A stretch of DNA of 5,743 nucleotides from NCBI GenBank assembly GCA_002435335.1, contig DJMI01000037.1, forward strand, positions 1 through 5,743, read 5' to 3'. Below the pieces are notes generated by a model. It was not told the origin of the DNA. It did no database searches and worked only from the letters and a program-made list of their open reading frames with translations. Every line of letters starts with the position of its first letter. Position 1 is the first letter of the stretch. Source of the DNA: Nitrosomonas sp. UBA6494. Its GTDB lineage: Bacteria > Pseudomonadota > Gammaproteobacteria > Burkholderiales > Nitrosomonadaceae. Shown in pieces: positions 1 through 4,946 of this stretch. A program made the translations under genes and the position numbers.

Positions 1-79
1 TGTAGTACTTAGAGTCGTACCACAGAGACATGTCATAGCTTGCGCTTGATGCACTTGACGTGCCATATGTTGTTGCCAT
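1..79 (-). CDS. amoC: Ammonia monooxygenase subunit C (AmoC), 5' end only
   Basis: The minus strand reads ATG at 79-77 and stays open to the window edge for 26 codons. The peptide begins MATTYGTSSAS and continues with YDMSLWYDSKYY. The MATT...GTS start and the YDMSLWYDSK segment are, as I recall them, hallmarks of betaproteobacterial AmoC; methanotroph PmoC starts differently. AmoC is an integral membrane subunit of the copper-dependent ammonia monooxygenase, which oxidises ammonia to hydroxylamine; the full protein is about 270 residues, so roughly a tenth is visible. A perfect AGGAGG lies 8 nt upstream of the ATG, which settles the start. The N-terminus seems slightly shorter between the Ser/Ala tract and YDMSLWYDSK than operon-type AmoC sequences I remember, and has Tyr for Leu at position 5. 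Whether amoA and amoB follow, or this is a singleton amoC, cannot be seen. Identity rests on a short but distinctive peptide. Confidence 0.85.
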   Translation of the reverse strand, partial: MATTYGTSSASSASYDMSLWYDSKYY

Positions 80-87
80 TTTATTTG

Positions 88-114
88 CCTCCTATTAAAA
101 AAGTTAATTAATAG
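88..114 (-). promoter_or_regulatory. amoC Shine-Dalgarno with adjoining leader hairpin
   Basis: On the minus strand AGGAGG occupies 93-88, an optimal distance from the amoC ATG. Just upstream, CUAUUAA (114-108) can pair perfectly with UUAAUAG (98-92), leaving a 9-nt loop. The 3' arm takes in the first two bases of the Shine-Dalgarno sequence. The stem has 7 pairs but only one is G-C, so it would be marginally stable. The ribosome binding site is certain as a sequence match; any control of translation by the hairpin is inference. Confidence 0.6.
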
Positions 115-154
115 AGTTCACATGAAAAATTATCGATTTTCCCATGCGTTCATT

Positions 155-184
155 TTAGACAAGTCCTTTATATGAAAAAGTTCC
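155..184 (-). promoter_or_regulatory. Candidate sigma-E-type promoter for amoC
   Basis: Read on the minus strand, GGAACTT (184-178) is followed after 17 nt by GTCTAA (160-155). These match the -35 (GGAACTT) and -10 (TCTAA) elements of enterobacterial RpoE promoters exactly. The gap between GGAACTT and TCTAA is 18 nt, about two longer than the usual 16, which is the main weakness. A start about 6 nt downstream would give a leader of roughly 70 nt. I found no good sigma-70 -35/-10 pair for amoC in the same stretch; GATAAT (134-129) lacks a -35 at proper spacing. Confidence 0.4.
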
Positions 185-211
185 CGTCCGCTCATTTCCC
201 GTTTGTAAGAA

Positions 212-246
212 TAACAATCGAGATGGTTTTGCTTAAATGATTGTTA
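212..246. repeat. Short inverted repeat in the divergent intergenic region
   Basis: TAACAATC (212-219) and GATTGTTA (239-246) are perfect 8-bp inverted copies separated by 19 bp. The repeat lies upstream of the amoC promoter candidate. It could be an operator for a dimeric regulator or a chance AT-rich match; nothing else supports either reading. Confidence 0.3.
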
Positions 247-311
247 CAAGAATTAACTAACGTTATTTCAATTGGTTAGCAATCCAGTGCAAGTTTCTGG
301 ATCATCCTTAA

Positions 312-428
312 CAGGCCGTCGAAAAACTATCTGTGTTGACGCTGCGGTGTTAAAAATTGGCTCAAAATGCGCTTTCCGCCAGTTCTTGCCTTGCATCGAC
401 AGCTTCGGGAACGTTTTTCAACGGCCTG
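312..428. mobile_element. MITE-like small repeat element, 117 bp, no coding capacity
   Basis: The left end CAGGCCGTCGAAAAACT (312-328) and the reverse complement of the right end, CAGGCCGTTGAAAAACG (412-428), agree at 15 of 17 positions. The ends bound a 117-bp segment richer in GC than the DNA around it and without a believable gene. This is the structure of a miniature inverted-repeat element or small dispersed intergenic palindrome. Termini of the form CAGGCCGTTGAAAAA resemble ends I associate with proteobacterial insertion sequences and their non-autonomous derivatives, but the family cannot be named from sequence alone. I see no clear target-site duplication: the left flank ends CTTAA and the right flank begins CCGCA. 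It separates the amoC regulatory half of the intergenic region from the porin regulatory half. Confidence 0.6.
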
Positions 429-520
429 CCGCAGTTTGACGGGTTGGAACAAGCGGTCAATTGAGGTTTTTGCGATCATCCGTTGTCGCAATTCCGAAAA
501 AAAATGACACAAATATGTCA

Positions 521-554
521 TTGTCACAAAACCGTAACATTGGTGCGCTATAAC
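521..554 (+). promoter_or_regulatory. Pho box and -10 element: PhoB-dependent promoter of the porin gene
   Basis: TTGTCAC (521-527), AAAA (528-531) and CCGTAAC (532-538) form two 7-bp direct repeats with a 4-bp AT spacer. They match an E. coli-type Pho box (CTGTCAT, AAAA, CTGTCAT) at 13 of 18 positions. TATAAC (549-554), five of six matches to TATAAT, begins 10 nt after the box, the usual place in PhoB-activated promoters where the second half-site replaces the -35. A start near 561 would give a leader of about 40 nt. Just upstream ATGACA (504-509) and TGTCAT (516-521) form an inverted repeat, so a further PhoB contact is possible. The gene driven encodes a phosphate-type porin, which supports the assignment. 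Confidence 0.7.
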
Positions 555-598
555 GCTCTTCGTCTTTCCAAACTTTATTTTATTCAGGATCAAAAAAG

Positions 599-2338
599 AT
601 GAAGAAATTATTCAGATTTAGCGCAATCACTGCAGCAATGATCGGTTTATATGCACCTGGCGGCGCCAGTGCGCTTGATTTGTATGTCGATACCAAGACC
701 AAGCAAATTTTTGCCGAGCCTGGACCGGGCCGCATTCATATGGGCAAATATGTCAAAGACGAAAGTGCCTCTGCCAAAACAGAAACATCAACCGCAAACC
801 AAGCCCAATCGGCGACAAAACCGGCAGCTGTCGAATCTGCTTCCAATGCTGCGAATGATGCGGATGAGCGCGCTATCAAATCTGCGGAACGACTTGTCAG
901 AATTGCTGAAAAAGCCGAAAAAGCGAAGCTCGTCAACCAGGTTTCAGTCTTGGAAGAACGTGTAAAAGAAGTGGAAAAAATTCACGGAACATTTGACGAT
1001 CGCGGTTTGCATTGGGCAACCAAAGACGGTAATTTTTCGATGTCGCTCAATGGTCGTATCCAACCGGCTTCGCAATACAATTTTGTTAACGATCCTGATC
1101 CTGCCTTCGGTGCCAACACCGCAAATGAGTTGAACAGCGGCATGAATATCCGCCGTGCCCGTTTAGGCGTTGAAGGTACTTTCTTGAAACATTGGGATTA
1201 TAAATTCGAGTATGACTTCAGCCGCGGCAATGGAACGGTTGGTTCGGGTATTACCGATGCTTTCGTACGGCTGAATCACACCGATGCATTATCTTATAAG
1301 CTGGGTTCTTTCAAAGAGCCGTTCAGCTTGGAAGAGGCAGCCAGCAACCGTTATCTGACATTTATCGAACGTCATATGTCGGTCAACTCGTTTGTGGATA
1401 ACCCCAATACCTATAAAACCGGTATCGGCGCCAATTACGCGGTTAAACGCTGGCAAACCGGGATTGCGTTTCAAACCGAACCGATTGGTTCCTGGTCGTC
1501 CGCATCGACTTCGGTCAACGCCAACGGTAACCAAAATCGTAACAACGGTTCTGGAGATACCGGCTGGCAAGGTATCGGTCGCATTAGCGGTAGACCTTGG
1601 ATGATTGACGACACCAAATTTTTGCATGTCGGTATTTCCGCAGGTCATACCGATGTCAACACGCAGTACCGTTCCGACGGTACCATGGTCGGTGAAGGTC
1701 AAATCGGCGGTGGCGGCGGTATGTCGTTCTTCGCCTTTCCAGGCACCAACATTGATCGAACCAATATCTTGAATACCGGTAATTTGAGCACCGGAGCGCT
1801 CGGTGACCCCAATCGCCGCCAGGTTACCAGTTATGATCGCTACGGTGCGGAAGCGTGGTTTGTTCACGGTCCGCTGTCATTGCAGGGGGAATATTTACGT
1901 ACCAATATCAATGGCGTCGGTTATGACAGTGAACACTTAACTGGTTATTATGGCTTTATCAGTTATTTCCTGACCGGTGAATCCAAGGCATATCACGTCA
2001 GAAACGGTGCAGCCAATCGAATCAAACCCAATCGACCGTTCCAACTCAATGGTCCAGGTTGGGGAGCTTGGGAGCTTGCATTTGGTTACGATTATATAAA
2101 TATGAACTCTGGCGTAATCGCAGGTGGCAAGGCCGACATGATACGATTCGGTTTAAACTGGTATCCGCATTCTAATGTGAAATTCCAGGCCAACGTTGTG
2201 CATATGTTAGATATCAATACGAGCAGAACTCCTACGACCAATACCGGCGGTTATTCTGGGGGTGCCGGTGCGCGTACCCACGGTTGGGATAATGGAAATT
2301 TCAGTGCATTCCTGACGCAATGGACGATCGATTTCTAA
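599..2338 (+). CDS. Phosphate-selective porin of the OprO/OprP family with N-terminal coiled coil
   Basis: A 579-residue outer-membrane porin, probably admitting phosphate or polyphosphate to the periplasm. Residues 1-25 form a signal peptide (KK, then a hydrophobic stretch, ending ASA before LDL). Mature protein begins with a short LYVDTKTKQIFAEPGPGR segment, then a Ser/Thr/Ala/Gln-rich linker (about 55-87) and a charged helical stretch with heptad character (about 88-128), a likely trimeric coiled coil. From about residue 146 the family pattern begins: NGRIQPASQYNF, IRRARLGVEG, WDYKFEYDFS, and KLGSFKEPFSLEE, which are typical of Porin_O_P proteins. Alternating strands continue to the terminal WTIDF; the final Phe is the usual signal for BAM-assisted insertion. 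A glycine-rich loop sits at 365-374. AGGA at 586-589, 9 nt before the ATG, is a modest ribosome binding site. It is preceded by a Pho promoter and followed by pstS, so phosphate is the likely substrate; phosphate versus pyrophosphate preference cannot be read here. Confidence 0.88.
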   Translation: MKKLFRFSAITAAMIGLYAPGGASALDLYVDTKTKQIFAEPGPGRIHMGKYVKDESASAKTETSTANQAQSATKPAAVESASNAANDADERAIKSAERLVRIAEKAEKAKLVNQVSVLEERVKEVEKIHGTFDDRGLHWATKDGNFSMSLNGRIQPASQYNFVNDPDPAFGANTANELNSGMNIRRARLGVEGTFLKHWDYKFEYDFSRGNGTVGSGITDAFVRLNHTDALSYKLGSFKEPFSLEEAASNRYLTFIERHMSVNSFVDNPNTYKTGIGANYAVKRWQTGIAFQTEPIGSWSSASTSVNANGNQNRNNGSGDTGWQGIGRISGRPWMIDDTKFLHVGISAGHTDVNTQYRSDGTMVGEGQIGGGGGMSFFAFPGTNIDRTNILNTGNLSTGALGDPNRRQVTSYDRYGAEAWFVHGPLSLQGEYLRTNINGVGYDSEHLTGYYGFISYFLTGESKAYHVRNGAANRIKPNRPFQLNGPGWGAWELAFGYDYINMNSGVIAGGKADMIRFGLNWYPHSNVKFQANVVHMLDINTSRTPTTNTGGYSGGAGARTHGWDNGNFSAFLTQWTIDF

Positions 2339-2377
2339 ACTACAAGATTAGAATTAGAGTATACGTCTAAGTTGCTT

Positions 2378-2416
2378 GTTTATTGGGGATTCGATTTTTT
2401 CGTTTTCCCAATAAAC
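2378..2416 (+). terminator. Hairpin after the porin gene, probable terminator
   Basis: GTTTATTGGG (2378-2387) and CCCAATAAAC (2407-2416) pair perfectly over 10 bp, extendable inward by a G-T and an A-T pair. The loop is about 19 nt and includes a run of six T. The hairpin begins 40 bp after the porin stop codon. No T-tract follows the 3' arm, so it is not a textbook intrinsic terminator; it could also act as an mRNA 3'-end stabiliser. Its position between porin and pstS, followed by a separate Pho-box-like site, suggests two transcription units. Confidence 0.5.
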
Positions 2417-2432
2417 TTAATTAAGATACTGT

Positions 2433-2450
2433 CTGTCATTAATTGTAAAA
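2433..2450 (+). promoter_or_regulatory. Pho-box-like site upstream of pstS
   Basis: CTGTCAT at 2433-2439 is an exact match to the Pho half-site. The second half is degenerate: TTGTAAA (2443-2449) follows with a 3-bp rather than 4-bp spacer. A further CTGTTAC lies at 2467-2473. No strong -10 stands at the expected distance; TAATAT (2456-2461) is the nearest weak candidate. The assignment leans on the exact half-site and on the downstream gene being pstS, a classical PhoB target. Confidence 0.5.
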
Positions 2451-2521
2451 CTCGTTAATATTTTGACTGTTACATAGTAGTAGTGTGGTGCTAAAGCAGT
2501 CATCACTTACAGGAGCGTGAA

Positions 2522-3538
2522 ATGCTGCAGATACATACGAATAAATTATTAAAAATAATTATTTTTCTTGGTGGAATCGGTGGTGCTTGCAGCGCGAATG
2601 CACAATCCGTTATCAAAATTGACGGTTCCAGTACCGTTTATCCGATCACTCAAGCGGTGGCGGATCAGTTCCAAACAGCTAAAAAGAATGCTGCGACCGT
2701 GGAAGTGAATATTTCTGGCAGTGGTGGTGGCTTTAAGAAGTTTTGCCGAGGCGAAATCGATATTGTGAATGCTTCTCGGCCAATTCTGAAAAATGAAATG
2801 AAAAATTGCCAAGATTCCGGCGTGCAATACATGGAAATTCCGGTAGCTTTCGATGCATTGACGGTAGTGATTCATCCGGATAATAACTGGAGCACTTCGA
2901 TGACGGTTACGGATTTGAAAAGAATCTGGGAGCCTGCCGCGCAGGGTAGCGTTACGCAGTGGAATCAGATCAATCCGGCTTGGCCTGCTGAACCCATTAA
3001 ATTATATGGTGCCGATCGGGATTCCGGTACTTACGATTATTTTACCGAGGCGGTTGTCGGTAAAGTGAAATCGAGTCGTACCGATTTTGTTAAATCCGAG
3101 AATGATAATGTTCTGGTGACAAGTGTGGCTGGTGATAAATATGGACTGGGCTTTTTAGGTTTCGCATATTACGGCGAGAACCAATCTAAAGTAAATCCGG
3201 TTGCGATTGATAACGGTAAAGGTGCTATTTTGCCGTCGACCGAAACAGTTGAGGATGGCAGTTACCAACCGCTATCCCGCCCCGTTTTTATCTATGTCAA
3301 AATGAAATCGGCTGAAAAACGTGAAGTAAAGGAATTTGTGGAGTTTTATCTAAAGAATGCCTTGTTGCTGGTAAAGGAAGTCAATTTCTTTCCTTTACCG
3401 CCGCGGGCTTATAGCACCATGCTGGAGCACTTCAGCAAAAAAAGGGTTGGAACGATTTTCAATGGTACGCCGGTTATCGGTCTGACCATCGATGAATTGA
3501 TCAGGCGCGAAGGACGGCTTCAGTACGAGAATTATTGA
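2522..3538 (+). CDS. pstS: Periplasmic phosphate-binding protein, PstS family
   Basis: A 338-residue substrate-binding protein for the high-affinity phosphate ABC importer (PstSCAB). Residues 1-27 are a Sec signal peptide: K8-K11, a hydrophobic core, and ANA just before Q28. The PstS phosphate-binding pattern is clear: DGSSTVYPIT at 34-43, SGSGGGFKKFCRGEIDI at 65-81 leading into ASRPI (84-88), and GADRDSGT at 163-170, where Arg and the SGT segment contact phosphate in this fold. Cys75 and Cys96 could form a disulfide. AGGAG at 2511-2515, 6 nt before the ATG, supports the start. The gene is preceded by a Pho-box-like site and the porin, so the two likely act in series across the cell envelope. 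No pstC, pstA, pstB or phoU follows; the next gene is metK. The protein must therefore use a permease encoded elsewhere, or serve as a phosphate sensor or scavenger. Confidence 0.9.
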   Translation: MLQIHTNKLLKIIIFLGGIGGACSANAQSVIKIDGSSTVYPITQAVADQFQTAKKNAATVEVNISGSGGGFKKFCRGEIDIVNASRPILKNEMKNCQDSGVQYMEIPVAFDALTVVIHPDNNWSTSMTVTDLKRIWEPAAQGSVTQWNQINPAWPAEPIKLYGADRDSGTYDYFTEAVVGKVKSSRTDFVKSENDNVLVTSVAGDKYGLGFLGFAYYGENQSKVNPVAIDNGKGAILPSTETVEDGSYQPLSRPVFIYVKMKSAEKREVKEFVEFYLKNALLLVKEVNFFPLPPRAYSTMLEHFSKKRVGTIFNGTPVIGLTIDELIRREGRLQYENY

Positions 3539-3596
3539 TTCAATGAAATGTATTGATCGCTTTGCTGTGAATCGCTGAGTTCGGTAATTTATAGGG

Positions 3597-3610
3597 TATA
3601 CTTTTATACT
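3597..3610 (+). promoter_or_regulatory. Tandem TATACT -10 candidates upstream of metK
   Basis: TATACT occurs twice, at 3597-3602 and 3605-3610, each matching TATAAT at five of six positions. Neither has a good -35 at 16-18 bp; the best are CTGAGT (3575-3580) and TCGGTA (3581-3586), both weak. Use of the downstream copy would place the start near 3617 and give a leader of about 20 nt without a Shine-Dalgarno sequence. I found no SAM riboswitch fold in the 98 bp between pstS and metK. Confidence 0.35.
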
Positions 3611-3636
3611 TTTTTGGGTTGCTTTAACTAAATATT

Positions 3637-4794
3637 ATGAGCGATTATCTTTTTACGTCAGAATCGGTTTCCGAAGGTCATCCGGATAAAGTGGCGGATC
3701 AAATTTCTGACGCGATATTGGATGCTATCTTGACGCAAGATCCTAATGCGCGCGTGGCATGCGAGACTTTATGCAGTACCGGCTTAATCGTAATGTCCGG
3801 GGAAATAACCACCCATGCATCGGTGGATTACAACGTGATCGCGCGTGAAACCGTGAAAAAAATCGGCTACACCAGTTCCGATATCGGCTTCGATTCCGTT
3901 ACTTGCGCAGTGCTGACTGCTTTTAACAAACAATCGCCGGATATCGCACAAGGTGTGAACCGGGCGGAAGAGATGGAGCAAGGTGCTGGCGATCAAGGAT
4001 TGATGTTCGGCTATGCTTGTGATGAAACGCCGCAATTGATGCCGATGCCGATTTATTATGCACATCGTTTAATGGAGCGTCAGGCGGAATTGCGCAAAAG
4101 CGGTCGGTTGCCGTGGTTGCGTCCGGATGCCAAATCGCAGGTATCGGTGCGTTATCAAAACGGTAAACCGAAAAACATCGAGACAGTGGTGATTTCTACG
4201 CAGCACGATCCGGATATCGCGCATAAGGATTTGTCCGAGGCTGTTATCGAGGAAATTATCAAGCCGGTATTGCCGCGTGAAATGGTGAGTGACCGTATTC
4301 AATACTTGATCAATCCGACCGGGCGCTTTGTTGTGGGTGGTCCGATGGGTGATTGCGGTTTGACGGGACGTAAGATCATTGTCGATAGTTACGGGGGGGC
4401 TGCGCATCACGGCGGTGGCGCATTTTCTGGAAAGGATCCTTCTAAAGTCGATCGCTCAGCGACCTACGCCGGTCGTTATGTGGCTAAAAATATCGTTGCA
4501 GCCGGAATCGCCAGTCGTTGTGAAGTACAAGTTGCCTATGCCATCGGTGTGGCTAAGCCGGTGTCATTGATGGTAAATACATTCGGTACCGGCAAAATTG
4601 CTGACGACAAAATCGTGCAATTGATTGAAAAACACTTCGATTTGCGCCCACGTGGCATCATTCATACACTGAGCTTGTTGCGTCCTATTTATGCCATGAC
4701 GGCAGCTTACGGTCATTTCGGGCGTGAATTGCCCGAATTCTCATGGGAAGCAACCGATAAAGCCGCACAACTGCGCGCGGATGCAGGTTTGTAA
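3637..4794 (+). CDS. metK: S-adenosylmethionine synthetase (methionine adenosyltransferase)
   Basis: Cytosolic enzyme making SAM from ATP and methionine, releasing phosphate and pyrophosphate; Mg2+ and K+ dependent, normally a homotetramer. At 385 residues it matches the usual bacterial length (E. coli about 384). Family signatures are intact: FTSESVSEGHPDK at 6-18, with the ATP-binding His15 and the metal-binding Asp17; GAGDQGLMFGY at 116-126; the glycine-rich GGAAHHGGGAFSGKD at 253-267, followed by the phosphate-binding PSKVDRSA segment. The ATG is fixed by the conserved N-terminus although no Shine-Dalgarno sequence precedes it (TTTAACTAAATATT). A run of seven G at 4393-4399 falls on Gly253-Gly254 and the frame is intact. 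ahcY follows on the same strand after a 152-bp leader with an SAH riboswitch, and no terminator is visible between them, so some read-through into ahcY is plausible. Confidence 0.97.
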   Translation: MSDYLFTSESVSEGHPDKVADQISDAILDAILTQDPNARVACETLCSTGLIVMSGEITTHASVDYNVIARETVKKIGYTSSDIGFDSVTCAVLTAFNKQSPDIAQGVNRAEEMEQGAGDQGLMFGYACDETPQLMPMPIYYAHRLMERQAELRKSGRLPWLRPDAKSQVSVRYQNGKPKNIETVVISTQHDPDIAHKDLSEAVIEEIIKPVLPREMVSDRIQYLINPTGRFVVGGPMGDCGLTGRKIIVDSYGGAAHHGGGAFSGKDPSKVDRSATYAGRYVAKNIVAAGIASRCEVQVAYAIGVAKPVSLMVNTFGTGKIADDKIVQLIEKHFDLRPRGIIHTLSLLRPIYAMTAAYGHFGRELPEFSWEATDKAAQLRADAGL

Positions 4795-4808
4795 ATTTCT
4801 CGAGGTAT

Positions 4809-4837
4809 TTGCCGACAATAAAAAATTCCAATCAAAT
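4809..4837 (+). promoter_or_regulatory. Candidate sigma-70 promoter for ahcY
   Basis: TTGCCG (4809-4814) and TCAAAT (4832-4837) each match their consensus at four of six positions and are separated by the ideal 17 bp. A start 6-7 nt downstream would fall at about 4843-4844, right at the first bases of riboswitch helix P1. That coincidence is the main reason for reporting a weak match. Without it, ahcY would be expressed only by read-through from metK. Confidence 0.4.
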
Positions 4838-4841
4838 CTCC

Positions 4842-4925
4842 GCATTGCTGAGGAGCGCTGCAACGAATTAAGATTTTGTTAATTCGTGAGGCTCAGCAAT
4901 GCCGGATCATGTAATAACGGCGCTC
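4842..4925 (+). promoter_or_regulatory. SAH riboswitch (S-adenosylhomocysteine-sensing, ahcY leader)
   Basis: The conserved core GAGGAGCGCTGCAACG (4850-4865 region), the GAGGCTCAG segment (4888-4896) and AACGGCGCTC (4916-4925) are the known landmarks of the SAH riboswitch class. All helices can be drawn. P1 is GCATTGCTGAG (4842-4852) with CTCAGCAATGC (4892-4902), 11 perfect pairs. P2 is ACGAATTAA (4863-4871) with TTAATTCGT (4879-4887), 9 perfect pairs closed by a 7-nt loop. The pseudoknot is GAGCGC (4853-4858) with GCGCTC (4920-4925), 6 perfect pairs. It ends 9 nt before the ahcY Shine-Dalgarno sequence. The known class is an ON switch: bound SAH raises expression of SAH-recycling genes. Its location before ahcY matches that role exactly. 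Confidence 0.93.
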
Positions 4926-4934
4926 GTTCATTTT

Positions 4935-4939
4935 AGGAG
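4935..4939 (+). promoter_or_regulatory. ahcY ribosome binding site, deciding between two in-frame ATGs
   Basis: AGGAG lies at 4935-4939. An in-frame ATG at 4941 is only 1 nt away, too close for initiation; the ATG at 4947 is 7 nt away and is the likely start. TCATT (4928-4932) and AATGA (4940-4944) can form a 5-bp hairpin that places the Shine-Dalgarno bases in its 7-nt loop, downstream of the riboswitch pseudoknot. Confidence 0.8.
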
Positions 4940-4946
4940 AATGACT

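Noticed and set aside
336..364. Outward promoter inside the MITE-like element
   Set aside because: TTGACG at 336-341 is a fair -35, but 17 bp downstream the sequence GGCTCA does not resemble a -10.
327..593. Open frame of 88 codons on the minus strand in the intergenic region
   Set aside because: It runs through the Pho promoter and most of the MITE-like element, has no ribosome binding site I can see, and its peptide has no recognisable features.
651..965. Second-frame open reading frame of 104 codons within the porin 5' end
   Set aside because: It overlaps the signal peptide, linker and coiled coil of the porin in another frame; its sequence (Pro, Gln, Arg rich) looks like a frame shadow.
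1289..1867. Open frame of 192 codons on the minus strand inside the porin gene
   Set aside because: It is fully antisense to a clear porin coding sequence. The peptide is low-quality (rich in Thr, Gly, Arg) with no domain pattern, as expected from codon usage on the opposite strand.
2579..2593. Possible lipoprotein signal in PstS at Cys23
   Set aside because: The residues before Cys23 are GGA, lacking the Leu/Val/Ile expected at -3 of a lipobox, whereas ANA before Gln28 is a good signal peptidase I site.
3539..3636. SAM riboswitch upstream of metK
   Set aside because: The 98-bp leader shows no long paired helices or conserved SAM riboswitch core; only -10-like boxes and AT-rich sequence are present.
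4069..4410. Antisense open frames within metK and ahcY
   Set aside because: They are antisense to strongly conserved enzymes, lack ribosome binding sites that I can see, and show no protein family features.
4941..4946. Upstream in-frame ATG of ahcY
   Set aside because: It lies 1 nt after AGGAG, too close for normal initiation; the ATG at 4947 has ideal spacing.
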